From Nostoc sp. FACHB-973 (lineage in GTDB: Bacteria > Cyanobacteriota > Cyanobacteriia > Cyanobacteriales > Nostocaceae): DNA of 64,000 bases. The notes under the pieces were generated by a model. It was not told where the DNA came from. It saw only the letters and a program-made list of their open reading frames with translations, and did not search any database. The DNA lies in the NCBI RefSeq assembly GCF_014698115.1, contig NZ_JACJSJ010000015.1, forward strand, positions 61,627 through 125,626, given 5' to 3'. The position numbers were made by a program, and so were the translations under genes. Position 1 is the first letter of the stretch; the number at the start of each line of letters is the position of its first letter. This document shows, in pieces, positions 17,401 through 24,432 of the stretch.

Positions 17401-18936
17401 CATTTACTTTCTGCTTCGGGAATAGTTAGCTTAATTAAAGTAGTACTTGCCATGCAGAATGGCAAAATTCCCCAAACTTTGGGCTTCAGCGAACCCAACC
17501 CCCATATTAACTTCGCCAACACGCCTTTTTATGTAGTCGGTGACGGTAGCAAACAATGGTTGAGAAATGAAAATCCCTTGCGTGCGGGAGTCAACGGATT
17601 TGGATTTGGCGGTACCAACTGTCACGTTATCCTTGAACAATCTCCTCTGACTGCAAACAATGTTGTCAAATCCGGGGTAAAAACTTTCTCTCCCCAACTC
17701 TTGTGCTTAACAGCTCACAATCAAACAGCACTGCAACAAGTAGCCGCACAACTTTACGAGCATATCGCCAATCATCCAGAACAACAAACTAACCAAATAT
17801 GCTTTACTCAAAATAACGCCCAACGAGAACAACCATTAAAAGCCGCATTATTGGTTAACAATCGCCAAGATTTACTCGATAACCTCAAGGCGATCGCTAA
17901 CAATCAAACAAAGTCCGAAATCCATACAGGTAAAGCGAATCCCCAGCGCACAACCCCAATTCATTTAGTGTTTGATGAAAATATTTCTATAACTCCCGAA
18001 GAAGTAGAAATTCTCAGACAAAACTTCACTGAATTTAACAAAGCTTGCACTGATTGCGAACAATATTTGGGTTGTGGAATATCTAAGTTAACCACAAAAG
18101 CATATATCTTTGCAGTACAGTATGCTTGGGGACGATGGTTACAATCTTTAGAACTTCAACCTACTAGTTTATTAGTAGAAAAAATCGGTGTAATTGTTGG
18201 TGCTTGTTTAAATGGAATGCTAAAATTAGAGCAAGCAATCAAACTGTTAGATTCGCAAGTAGAACCAAGTATTCCCCAACAAGAATTATCATCAACTTGG
18301 ACTTGCCCATTAATTACTCCCGAAGGAATATTTAGACAGCATCAACAAGTTTCTGCCAATCAATTACTAAACCTTGTACAGAATGTTCGCTCTTTGAATG
18401 TAGACAACATTCGAGAAGTAATCAGCAAACAAGGAGTATATCTAAGCTTGGGTAATTCTCCATCCTTACAACAGCAAATAACTTCTCTAGATGCTAACGG
18501 AACTTGGATATATCCAGACAAACAGCAACCAATTGCAAACAGTTTGTTAACAACCCTAGCAAAACTCTATGTAGCGGGAGTCCGATTTAACAGTCAATAC
18601 CTATTCCCTGAAAACCTGCATCGAGTAGTATTACCAACCTATCCCTTCCAACGGAAAACCTACAGAGTAGAAGTAATCACCGCCGAAATTGAGAAAGAAA
18701 CAATTCCAACAACTATTCCTACACTCTTACCAATCGAAAAACTACCATCACTTTCACCACAACAACGCCATTTAAGCCATGCAACATTAGCAGAAGATTT
18801 AGTCAAAATTGACAACAATCATCAACCAAATAACACCAAACTTTTACCACTAGAAAAACCAACTCCCCTTTCACCAGAACAACGTCAACTAACTTACTTA
18901 GCTTTATCTGAAGAATGGCAAAAATTTGGTAAATAA
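11479..18936 (+). CDS. Type I polyketide synthase, KS-AT-KR-ACP-KS-AT0
   Basis: A 2485-residue protein. Module 1: docking helix ('LQRAVIALKEMRLKL'), KS (Cys209 in DTACSSS), AT (Ser658 in GHSVGEY; HAFH, malonyl type), KR (TGGSSDVG near 1197, Tyr1357 in 'ADYAAAN'), ACP (Ser1496 in GLDSVGT). There is no DH, so a beta-hydroxy group should remain. The KR lacks LDD and has a Trp seven residues before the Tyr, which hints at A-type stereochemistry (weak). Residues about 1551-1565 are the translation of a genomic repeat. Module 2: a divergent KS with Cys1800 in VTACSSS and both His motifs intact, then a region ending in the usual post-AT linker 'VVLPTYPFQRKTY' but without GQG, and with 'EKIGVIVGACLNG' (near 2235) in place of GHSxG, so the AT is dead. 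No ACP follows. The tail holds two 39-residue repeats (from about 2415 and 2454), perhaps docking elements toward the ACP that opens the next protein. Confidence 0.93.
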   Translation: MNNTADINKLSPLQRAVIALKEMRLKLDALERSKNEPIAIVGMSCRFPGGADSPSQFWELLRNGVDAIAEVPQDRWNIDEYYSSNLNLSGKMYTRNGAFIQNVDQFDPHFFGISAKEAASMDPQQRLLLELAWEALEYGGQSPQKLNGSKTGVFMGLFMDDYSRFNLYSGDHERIDGYSSLGNARSVAVGRVAHFLGFQGPVMQLDTACSSSLLAVHLASHSLRSGECNMALAGGVNLILSPEASIGLSKMRALAPDGRCKTFDAAADGYGRGEGCGIVVLKRLSDAIANGDNILALVRGSAVNHDGASSGLTVPNGLAQEALISQALQNACVEPLKVSYVETHGTGTALGDPIEVRALGSVLCQGRSSEEPLFIGSVKTQVGHLESAAGIASLMKVILALQNQEIPGNLHLKQPSSHIQWDKLAVKVPTAPTKWDSQGQRLAGVSSFGISGTNVHLVVEEAPKVESLQPQTEERPRHLLCLSALTETALVSLAQSYQTFLKSHPAASLANICFTANTGRSHFKYRLAVVAESTADLSEQLQAFTVGDSTVKLSRGKVENNRPKVVFLFAGQGSQYVGMARQLYETQPTFRKTLDRCDEILRPYLQKPLLSVLYPESNAPQLLHETAYTQPALFALEYALAQLWKSWGIVPDAVIGHSVGEYVAACVAGVFSLEDGLKLIAERGRLIQSLPQNGTMAAVFAPEAKIASLLQNHADKVSIACVNGPNNVVISGVKETVSEILEQLKLQGINAQVLQVSHAFHSPLMATILDEFEQIANAVEFQKPRIPFISNVTGEILEARQVPDAAYWREHLRGTVRFFAGMETLSKREYDIFLEVGPSTTLLGMGKKCLPENTATWLPSLKKDSDDWMQLLATAGELYVRGTTIDWSAFDRDYQRQLIVLPTYPFQRQRYWVEKVVDVRRQKIEERLELQSAPIVKPKSENISRQAVVPPEWFYHWQWHSESLIESTEIATGAILIFGDRHHVGERFSELLDSSKYTTYFVTPGASFKQKDKHFTVNPAVAQDYAQLIETIKAEGLPISTVIHLWNYKQEQVSPEKLLLEDNTFNQSFWSLQWLAQAFTKQYPSNNLNLLVVTEGAYIASESDNLHNVHQSMAGTLVRVLSQENPTIQTKVIDVTPDILPQELTKILSQEIQRQATGEGIVAIRDRQRLTRSLERINVPQNHNQVSLSSGDTWLITGGSSDVGTEIALTLASETQINLVLTGRNPLPPREAWESSNHNAATSKRIQAIQQLESLGATVMYQAVDVTDSLGMEDLVKAIKLRFGSLDGVIHAAGVADHTTFKLLQKPNSTIAKVLAPKVQGTIVLDRVTRNEPLKYFVVLSSVSASKAEWGTGMADYAAANTFLDSYVVYRNQRGASGHSLALNYSLWSDRGMGALLGDATLLMVKSKGLNPLEPEPAANAFIKALAFNNSSVIHIIDVIEASVPVKEVRFTTAENKPTKTLNIRNLVREILGQHLAISEGEIEGYQTFTELGLDSVGTVEVVQGLGKALEAELLPTLLFEYQTPDDLIAYLQEKFGYEINSVSGDDLLTNRRDAEGAEGRDGEEVDTPQIFDEEKLAENLETESPNTANDNVREQDIAIIGMACKIPGADNLEEYWNLLIEGRSAVKDVPEDRWFHQHYFSENSSQETSISKRGCFVENPFDFDPMFFGISPKEAVAMDPQQRVFLELAMKALQQAGYGGRYRTKNIGVFVGCGQNTYIEHFGNSQYYEALSQRFGDSAWFKNLENGDRQNLLNTLSQVLQPSEILPESSAGNEVNELAARVSHCLDLKGPSMAVVTACSSSLVALHIACESIRSGESKMAIVGGVNFNLSPSPFTFLKKAQALSPTGTCYPFDKRANGLILGEGAGVLIVKPLKQALADGDNIHAVIKGSAINNDGHSQGITAPNPKGQSEAIRQAYLNSGVDPETISYIETHGTGTLLGDPIEVEGMTKAFSTFTTKKGFCGIGSVKSSIGHLLSASGIVSLIKVVLAMQNGKIPQTLGFSEPNPHINFANTPFYVVGDGSKQWLRNENPLRAGVNGFGFGGTNCHVILEQSPLTANNVVKSGVKTFSPQLLCLTAHNQTALQQVAAQLYEHIANHPEQQTNQICFTQNNAQREQPLKAALLVNNRQDLLDNLKAIANNQTKSEIHTGKANPQRTTPIHLVFDENISITPEEVEILRQNFTEFNKACTDCEQYLGCGISKLTTKAYIFAVQYAWGRWLQSLELQPTSLLVEKIGVIVGACLNGMLKLEQAIKLLDSQVEPSIPQQELSSTWTCPLITPEGIFRQHQQVSANQLLNLVQNVRSLNVDNIREVISKQGVYLSLGNSPSLQQQITSLDANGTWIYPDKQQPIANSLLTTLAKLYVAGVRFNSQYLFPENLHRVVLPTYPFQRKTYRVEVITAEIEKETIPTTIPTLLPIEKLPSLSPQQRHLSHATLAEDLVKIDNNHQPNNTKLLPLEKPTPLSPEQRQLTYLALSEEWQKFGK
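16126..16175 (+). repeat. 'cgcagagg' repeat inserted in frame inside PKS2
   Basis: The DNA reads acgaaccgcagagacgcag then agggcgcagagggaag, the same family as the intergenic copies. It is translated as NRRDAEGAEGRDGEE (residues 1551-1565) in the linker between the ACP and the second KS, a place where an insertion should be tolerated. Confidence 0.8.
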
Positions 18937-18940
18937 TCTC

Positions 18941-19002
18941 TTGGTTTGTAGTAAACACTTAAATTTTTGATTGAAAACACTAAAGTATTTACTACAAACC
19001 AA
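18941..19002 (+). terminator. Long hairpin between PKS2 and the NRPS-like gene
   Basis: Arms 18941-18960 (ttggtttgtagtaaacactt) and 18983-19002 pair at 19 of 20 positions around a 22-nt loop. It starts four bases after the PKS2 stop codon region. No clear T-run follows, so it could be an attenuator, an mRNA end protector or a palindromic repeat and not a classical terminator. Confidence 0.45.
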
Positions 19003-19055
19003 TAATCCAAGAACTTTACTCTACAATTTCAACTACTAAAATAGACTTCTTCTCT

Positions 19056-19095
19056 TTGCGTTCTCTTCTCTGCGCCTCTGCGCCTCTGCGTGAAA
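19056..19095 (-). repeat. 'cgcagagg' repeat, right arm of the inverted pair
   Basis: Reverse-complement orientation of the copy at 11363-11402, with 39 of 40 matching positions. It lies between PKS2 and the next gene, 35 bp before that gene's ATG. Confidence 0.8.
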
Positions 19096-19129
19096 AAAAG
19101 TACAAATCTCAAAAACATCAAAAACCATC

Positions 19130-22100
19130 ATGACTACTAACACCTTACAACAGCAAATCTTCTCCGTCGTTGCTCAAATCACCGGACACGACATAGCAGA
19201 CTTAGACTCAGACATGTACCTAGAAGGAGATTTAGGATTAGATTCCATTAAAATCATGGAATTTCTCAACGGATTAATTCAAATCATCCCCGAAGAACAA
19301 CAACCATTATTCATGGAAGTCTTAAACCTCCAAAAATTAATTCAATTGCAAACATTAGGAGAAGTTGTCACAGCCACCGAAAATTGTTTATTCCCTCAAC
19401 AAGATAACTCGCAACCCGAAACCGAAAAAGTAGACATTATTCACGGACAATACTTTCACTTATTAGGTCATTGGGTCGTCAACTCCATCAGTCTATTTTC
19501 TACCCTACGTCTGCGCGGAGATTTTGATAATAACATTGCTTGGCAAACCTGGAAAATCCTCATAAATCGCCATCCCATGTTACGCTCCCGCTTCGTTATC
19601 CCTGAAGATGCAACTCGATTCAAAGACTACCAAATCGAAATCCTGAATAATCCCAATCCTCCAGAAATTCCCGTTACCGATATCAGAAATTTAGATAGCA
19701 AAACTCAAGAACAAACCATTAACAATGAATTACATCGCTGCCTAAATTATGAATGGCAAATAACTGAATTTCCCCTACATCGGTTTTTTGTCTTTCGCCT
19801 CGAAGATTCCGTTTACCAACTCATTTTTGCTAACGAACACTTAATTTCTGATGCTTTGGGATGCCATACAATACTGCGCGAATTTATGGAGATTTACCGC
19901 GCTTGCGCTAATAACGAACAACCAAATTTACCACCAGCTACAACAGTTGCAGAATACCAGCAAATGGTGCAATCTATTAATGCTTGGCAAGATGCGGAAT
20001 CAGAAAAAGCGCTAGTAGAATACACAACCCGTCAAGGCACGAATTCATATTTGTGGAATCCTGCTAATAAAAAGATTACATCGGGTTGCCCCCAATTTCA
20101 CAACCGTCGCTACACTCTCAAACGCGATACCACCGCCGCGCTGATTTCTCAAACCCGCCAATGGCGATTACCCCTGAATTCTCTGCTGTTAGCTGCTTTC
20201 GTGCGAACGATCGCCAAATTTGAACAATCCCCTCGCAAATCCATTCTCCTACAAGTTCCCACCAGCGGCAGATTTTATTCAGAAGTCGATGCGACAAACG
20301 TAGTCGGTAGTTTTGCTCAAAACCTATCCATCGATGTTGAATTACCCTCACTAACCCAAGACTGGGACGTTTTATTAAATCTAGTTCACGAAAAAGTACA
20401 GCAAGGAATCGCCAACAATTACGATCGCACCCAAACCCGTCAAATGGCGATCGCTTTCCGAGATAATATCGTCTTGGAAAACGGAAAAATACCGAGTCGC
20501 ATGTTACCGATGTATCGCCAGGTATTGAAATCTAATTTGTACTGTCCCTTTACAGGACAAACTCAAATTAACAAGCAATACGGAGATTTAGAAGTAATCG
20601 ATTATCGTGCCGGTGGCATCAATGCTCCTGGAACCATCGATATTTTACAGGAAATTTTCGATGATTGTTTGCAATTTGGAGCGAGTTACGACAGCGATTT
20701 CTTCCCAGCATCGGTTGTAGATCAATTCATGCAAGAATACATTGCTCAAATCGAAGAATTGGTTGCACTCAAAACTCAATCGCCCCAGGAAACAAAGCAG
20801 CTGAAACAAACTCCAGCAGACGCCGAGATCAAATCGATACTCCAAGAAATAACAGTGCAGGTTTGCCATAATCCCATCAATGACGGCGATATGGATAAAG
20901 ATTTGGAATCAGAATTGGGCATTGATTCCTTAGAAATGATTCGGATTATCACTAAACTAGAAAAGCAATTAGGTAAAGTTAACCGCCAAGCTTTACTTTC
21001 TTGCAGAACTCTGGGAGAAATGGCTGCGGTTCTCAGCAATCAACAATCCCCATCAGAAAGCCCCAAGCCAATAGAAATCCCTTACTTAGAAATTATCGAA
21101 CAATCTCGACGCACTCCTAATGCGATCGCAGTTACCGATGGGGAAACTCAAATCACCTACAAAGAATTAGATTTACAATCCAACCAAGTTGCAAATTATT
21201 TGCGTTCTGTAGGAGTTGCACCGGGTGCATTTGTCGGCATCATGACGCTGCGTGGTCCGTTAATGTTTGTAGGAATTTTAGGTATTCTGAAAGCTGGGGG
21301 TACTTACGTTCCTTTAGATCCAATGTACCCCCAAGAAAGAATCCTCTACATCCTCGAACATGCTGAAATCAAGATTCTCCTCAGCGAAAATCGCCTAACT
21401 GAAAAATTAGCCCAATGTGGGCTGGAACAATTAACATTACAAAGCTTAATGTTCTTAGACAAAGGACACAGTTCCGAATATGAGAACAAAATCCCCCAGA
21501 TAAACAAGCTCACTTGGTCAAATTATCCCGACACCAAACCACCTTTTGTCAACACCCCCGACGATTTGATGACAGTATTGTATACCTCCGGCTCCACGGG
21601 TAAACCCAAAGGAGTTATGCTCAATCACCGGGGTTATATGAATCGTTTGGTGTGGATGCAGAACACATTCCAATTACAACCGGGAGATAGAGTAGCACAA
21701 AAAACATCTTGCTGCTTTGATATCTCCGTATGGGAAATCTTTTGGACATTAATGGCGGGCGCCACGGTTTACTCTGTGGAAACCCAAACAGTTAAGAATC
21801 CCTGGCTTCTGGCGCAATGGCTGAAAGACAACCGCATCAACGTCATGCATTTCGTACCCTCCTTATTTGGAGAATTCTGCAACGCATTAGAAGACGAAAC
21901 CTGGAGTTTCCCCGATTTGCGCTGGTTAATCTTTAGCGGCGAAGCTTTACCAGTCAACTTTATTCGCAGTTGGATTGACAAACACGGTATGAAAACCGGA
22001 CTTGCTAACCTCTACGGCCCCACAGAAGCTTCCATAGACGTAACCTCTCATATTATCGTCGAACGACCCGGCGAAGACCAAAAGAGCATTCCCATCGGCA

Positions 22101-23998
22101 AAGCAATTGATAACGTCTACCTGAAAATACTCGACGAACAAATGCAGCCACTCGCACCTGGAGAAATGGGAGAATTATGGCTTGGTGGCATACAACTAGC
22201 TAAAGGATATCTTAAAGATAAAGAACGCACCGCCAAAGCATTTTGCCCCAATCCCTTCCCCGAAATTCCTGGCGATTTCATCTACAGAACTGGCGATTTA
22301 GCAATACAATCTCCAGATGGAAATATTGAATACCACGGGCGCATTGATAGCCAAGTAAAAATACGTGGTTTCCGCGTCGAATTAGGTGAAATAGAAAGTA
22401 TTCTCAATACTCATCCATCCGTCAAAGAAGCCGCCGTCTTAGCCATAGATTACGAAAACGGACAAAAAAAATTAGTCGCCTACTTAGCAGGTAATCAAAC
22501 AGACAACCAACAAATCAAACAATATTTAGGTCAACGAGTACCCGATTACATGATTCCCCACCGTTGGGAATGGTTGCCCAGTTTGCCCAAAACCCACAAT
22601 GGTAAACTAGACCGTAATGTTCTCAAAGCTTCTGGTAATAACAATCAACCAAAACCAAAACAAGACAATCAAAATCTTCCTCTAGGCCCTGCACAACGCT
22701 GGTTAGTAGAATATTTCGAGGCTCCTCACCAATGGAATGGTTATACACGTTTTCTGTTCCACCAACCCTTAGATGCAGAGATTTTCAACCAAGCAGTAAA
22801 TTTATTAATTGAACGTCATTCTGCTTTGCGTACTGTATTTATTCGTGAAAACGAACAATGGACGCAAAAAATACTAACTCCTGAGCAAAATTCATGCACT
22901 GAATTTTACGATGCCAGTCATCTAACGACGAAACAACGAGACAAAGAAATTGGCGAATTAATTCAACAAATCGGTCAACAATTCCAACTCAATCAATACC
23001 CGCTGTTAAAAGTAATTGTTGCTAAAGTCAACGAATCTAGCTACGACATATCCCTAGTGGGACACCATATAATTGGCGACTTGCTCAGTAACAGAGTGAT
23101 ATTCCAAGAATTATGGACAACCTACACTCAACTTTTGGGTAACCAAAATCCTGACACTAAGCCAGTGGTATCTTATGCAGATTATGTAAACGTACTGCAA
23201 CAACAAGAAAAACTTGGAACTTTAGCAACTCATGTAGATTACTGGAAATCTCAATTTCCTTCAGTAGACTATACTCTGACAATTCCCTGCGACGAGCAAA
23301 AAAAAGCTAACACCGAAGCTACAGCAGCCACAGAAAAATTCACTCTCGAAAGTACAAAAACCAGCATCTTGTTACGCGAAGCCAAAAAATACTACGGTTG
23401 CAGCGTCTATACCCTTTTACTCGGCGTACTGTACAGATTAATGGCAGAATGGAGCCGACAATCTTGGGTAGTAATTAGCCACCGCAGCCACGGTAGAACC
23501 ATAGACAACCAAAACGCATTCTTTAACAGCGTTGGCAACTTTGCGATTAACTTTCCCGTAGGTATCAGCGTCGAAAATCAGGACAGTTGGCAACAAACCC
23601 TTAACCAAATAGAAACAAAATTCAACCAACTACCGATGAATGGCGTTACCTTTGATTGGGTATCCGAACAACTACCCAATCATATTTATCCCGACAACAA
23701 TTTGACACCTGTCAGAGCCAATTACTTAGGAAACCGTACTGCTCCCAATTACAAAAACTTCGAGTTTACCCAAACAGACACAGACAGGCGCTTGTCAGCA
23801 CCCCAACAAAAACGTACAACCCTAGTAGAATTCTTCTTTTCCTTCAACGATGGAAACTTCAACCTAGAAATAGAATACTCGCAAAACTTCCATCGTTCTG
23901 CAACCATTCGCCAACTTGGCGATCGCTACTTAGAATTATTGCACGGTATGCTTGCAGCCATATCTTACGCAACTAATGGTAGCAGAGCAAGTAAATAA
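19130..23998 (+). CDS. NRPS-like synthetase, ACP-C-PCP-A(Ser)-C
   Basis: A 1622-residue protein with an unusual domain order. (1) A carrier domain with Ser39 in 'GLGLDSIKI'-like context ('LGLDSIKIMEF'), which may be the missing ACP of the last PKS2 module. (2) A condensation domain, about 95-560, whose active motif is EHLISDA (His237 and Asp kept, first His is Glu). (3) A second carrier with Ser600 in GIDSLEM. (4) A full adenylation domain, about 650-1165, with YTSGSTGKPKG from 818, FDISVWEIF, LYGPTEASID, YRTGDLA and 'HNGKLDR'. Read against GrsA, its ten pocket residues are D-I-W-H-I-S-L-I-D-K, close to the serine code. (5) A terminal condensation domain with HHIIGDL (His1312-His1313). No thioesterase or reductase follows, so the last C domain may release the product onto a small nucleophile (inference). 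The A domain must charge the carrier before it, since none follows. Confidence 0.92.
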   Translation: MTTNTLQQQIFSVVAQITGHDIADLDSDMYLEGDLGLDSIKIMEFLNGLIQIIPEEQQPLFMEVLNLQKLIQLQTLGEVVTATENCLFPQQDNSQPETEKVDIIHGQYFHLLGHWVVNSISLFSTLRLRGDFDNNIAWQTWKILINRHPMLRSRFVIPEDATRFKDYQIEILNNPNPPEIPVTDIRNLDSKTQEQTINNELHRCLNYEWQITEFPLHRFFVFRLEDSVYQLIFANEHLISDALGCHTILREFMEIYRACANNEQPNLPPATTVAEYQQMVQSINAWQDAESEKALVEYTTRQGTNSYLWNPANKKITSGCPQFHNRRYTLKRDTTAALISQTRQWRLPLNSLLLAAFVRTIAKFEQSPRKSILLQVPTSGRFYSEVDATNVVGSFAQNLSIDVELPSLTQDWDVLLNLVHEKVQQGIANNYDRTQTRQMAIAFRDNIVLENGKIPSRMLPMYRQVLKSNLYCPFTGQTQINKQYGDLEVIDYRAGGINAPGTIDILQEIFDDCLQFGASYDSDFFPASVVDQFMQEYIAQIEELVALKTQSPQETKQLKQTPADAEIKSILQEITVQVCHNPINDGDMDKDLESELGIDSLEMIRIITKLEKQLGKVNRQALLSCRTLGEMAAVLSNQQSPSESPKPIEIPYLEIIEQSRRTPNAIAVTDGETQITYKELDLQSNQVANYLRSVGVAPGAFVGIMTLRGPLMFVGILGILKAGGTYVPLDPMYPQERILYILEHAEIKILLSENRLTEKLAQCGLEQLTLQSLMFLDKGHSSEYENKIPQINKLTWSNYPDTKPPFVNTPDDLMTVLYTSGSTGKPKGVMLNHRGYMNRLVWMQNTFQLQPGDRVAQKTSCCFDISVWEIFWTLMAGATVYSVETQTVKNPWLLAQWLKDNRINVMHFVPSLFGEFCNALEDETWSFPDLRWLIFSGEALPVNFIRSWIDKHGMKTGLANLYGPTEASIDVTSHIIVERPGEDQKSIPIGKAIDNVYLKILDEQMQPLAPGEMGELWLGGIQLAKGYLKDKERTAKAFCPNPFPEIPGDFIYRTGDLAIQSPDGNIEYHGRIDSQVKIRGFRVELGEIESILNTHPSVKEAAVLAIDYENGQKKLVAYLAGNQTDNQQIKQYLGQRVPDYMIPHRWEWLPSLPKTHNGKLDRNVLKASGNNNQPKPKQDNQNLPLGPAQRWLVEYFEAPHQWNGYTRFLFHQPLDAEIFNQAVNLLIERHSALRTVFIRENEQWTQKILTPEQNSCTEFYDASHLTTKQRDKEIGELIQQIGQQFQLNQYPLLKVIVAKVNESSYDISLVGHHIIGDLLSNRVIFQELWTTYTQLLGNQNPDTKPVVSYADYVNVLQQQEKLGTLATHVDYWKSQFPSVDYTLTIPCDEQKKANTEATAATEKFTLESTKTSILLREAKKYYGCSVYTLLLGVLYRLMAEWSRQSWVVISHRSHGRTIDNQNAFFNSVGNFAINFPVGISVENQDSWQQTLNQIETKFNQLPMNGVTFDWVSEQLPNHIYPDNNLTPVRANYLGNRTAPNYKNFEFTQTDTDRRLSAPQQKRTTLVEFFFSFNDGNFNLEIEYSQNFHRSATIRQLGDRYLELLHGMLAAISYATNGSRASK

Positions 23999-24042
23999 AC
24001 CCAGAACTCACCCAATATGTGACTGAAAACCTTATTCTTCCG

Positions 24043-24072
24043 TAGCGGTAGTTCATGAATTACCGCTATTTT
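24043..24072 (+). terminator. Terminator-like hairpin after the NRPS-like gene
   Basis: Arms tagcggta (24043-24050) and taccgcta (24061-24068), loop of 10 nt, followed directly by tttt. It is placed about 45 bp after the stop codon and could end the long biosynthetic transcript. Confidence 0.55.
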
Positions 24073-24144
24073 CATGATTTTGGTATAAAAACTCTGGCTG
24101 GTACTGTTAATCTTTTTGGCAAATATAGTAATCAACTTAACGCG

Positions 24145-24272
24145 AAATGGGCGGTTAGAAACCGCGTCTACACAGACGAAACCCGCCTGCGCGGGTTAAG
24201 AAACCTTAATTTTCTTTGAGTCCGCACCAGGCGACTTTGCTTGTATAGCCGCGAATTCCATTCGCCCAGGCT
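24145..24272. repeat. MITE-like dispersed repeat (gggcggttagaaaccgcg family)
   Basis: The two halves, about 24149-24196 and 24216-24270, are imperfect reverse complements (gcgtctacacagacgaaacc versus gcggctatacaagcaaagtc on the other strand). Elements of this look, with 'accgcgtctacacagac' and 'gcctgcgcggg', are spread through Nostocales genomes (from memory, not searched). Confidence 0.6.
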
Positions 24273-24340
24273 TAATGACACCAATGACAGCTGTGCTACC
24301 CTACTCCATCAATTGCAAACCGCTATAGGAAAATCCAACG

Positions 24341-24372
24341 AATATCCTACTTTAGCGAAATATTTTCCATTG
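24341..24372 (+). promoter_or_regulatory. 32-bp element shared with the ammonia-lyase upstream region (copy 2)
   Basis: Matches 1330-1361 at 30 of 32 positions and lies about 60 bp before the MFS start. It may be an operator that ties exporter expression to the biosynthetic genes. Confidence 0.5.
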
Positions 24373-24432
24373 AAACTATATTTAGCATCCTTTAACCTGA
24401 TTAGTGTAGTTGATTAATTTAAGTTAACGGAA

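Larger units (their letters stand above)
24001..24432. other. Intergenic region before the exporter gene
   Basis: No gene is seen. It carries a terminator-like hairpin (24043-24072), a dispersed 130-bp inverted-repeat element (24145-24272) and the second copy of the 32-bp element (24341-24372). Confidence 0.6.

Noticed and set aside
18737..18936. Thioesterase or terminal ACP at the end of PKS2
   Set aside because: No GxSxG, no GxDS motif; only two 39-residue repeats are present.
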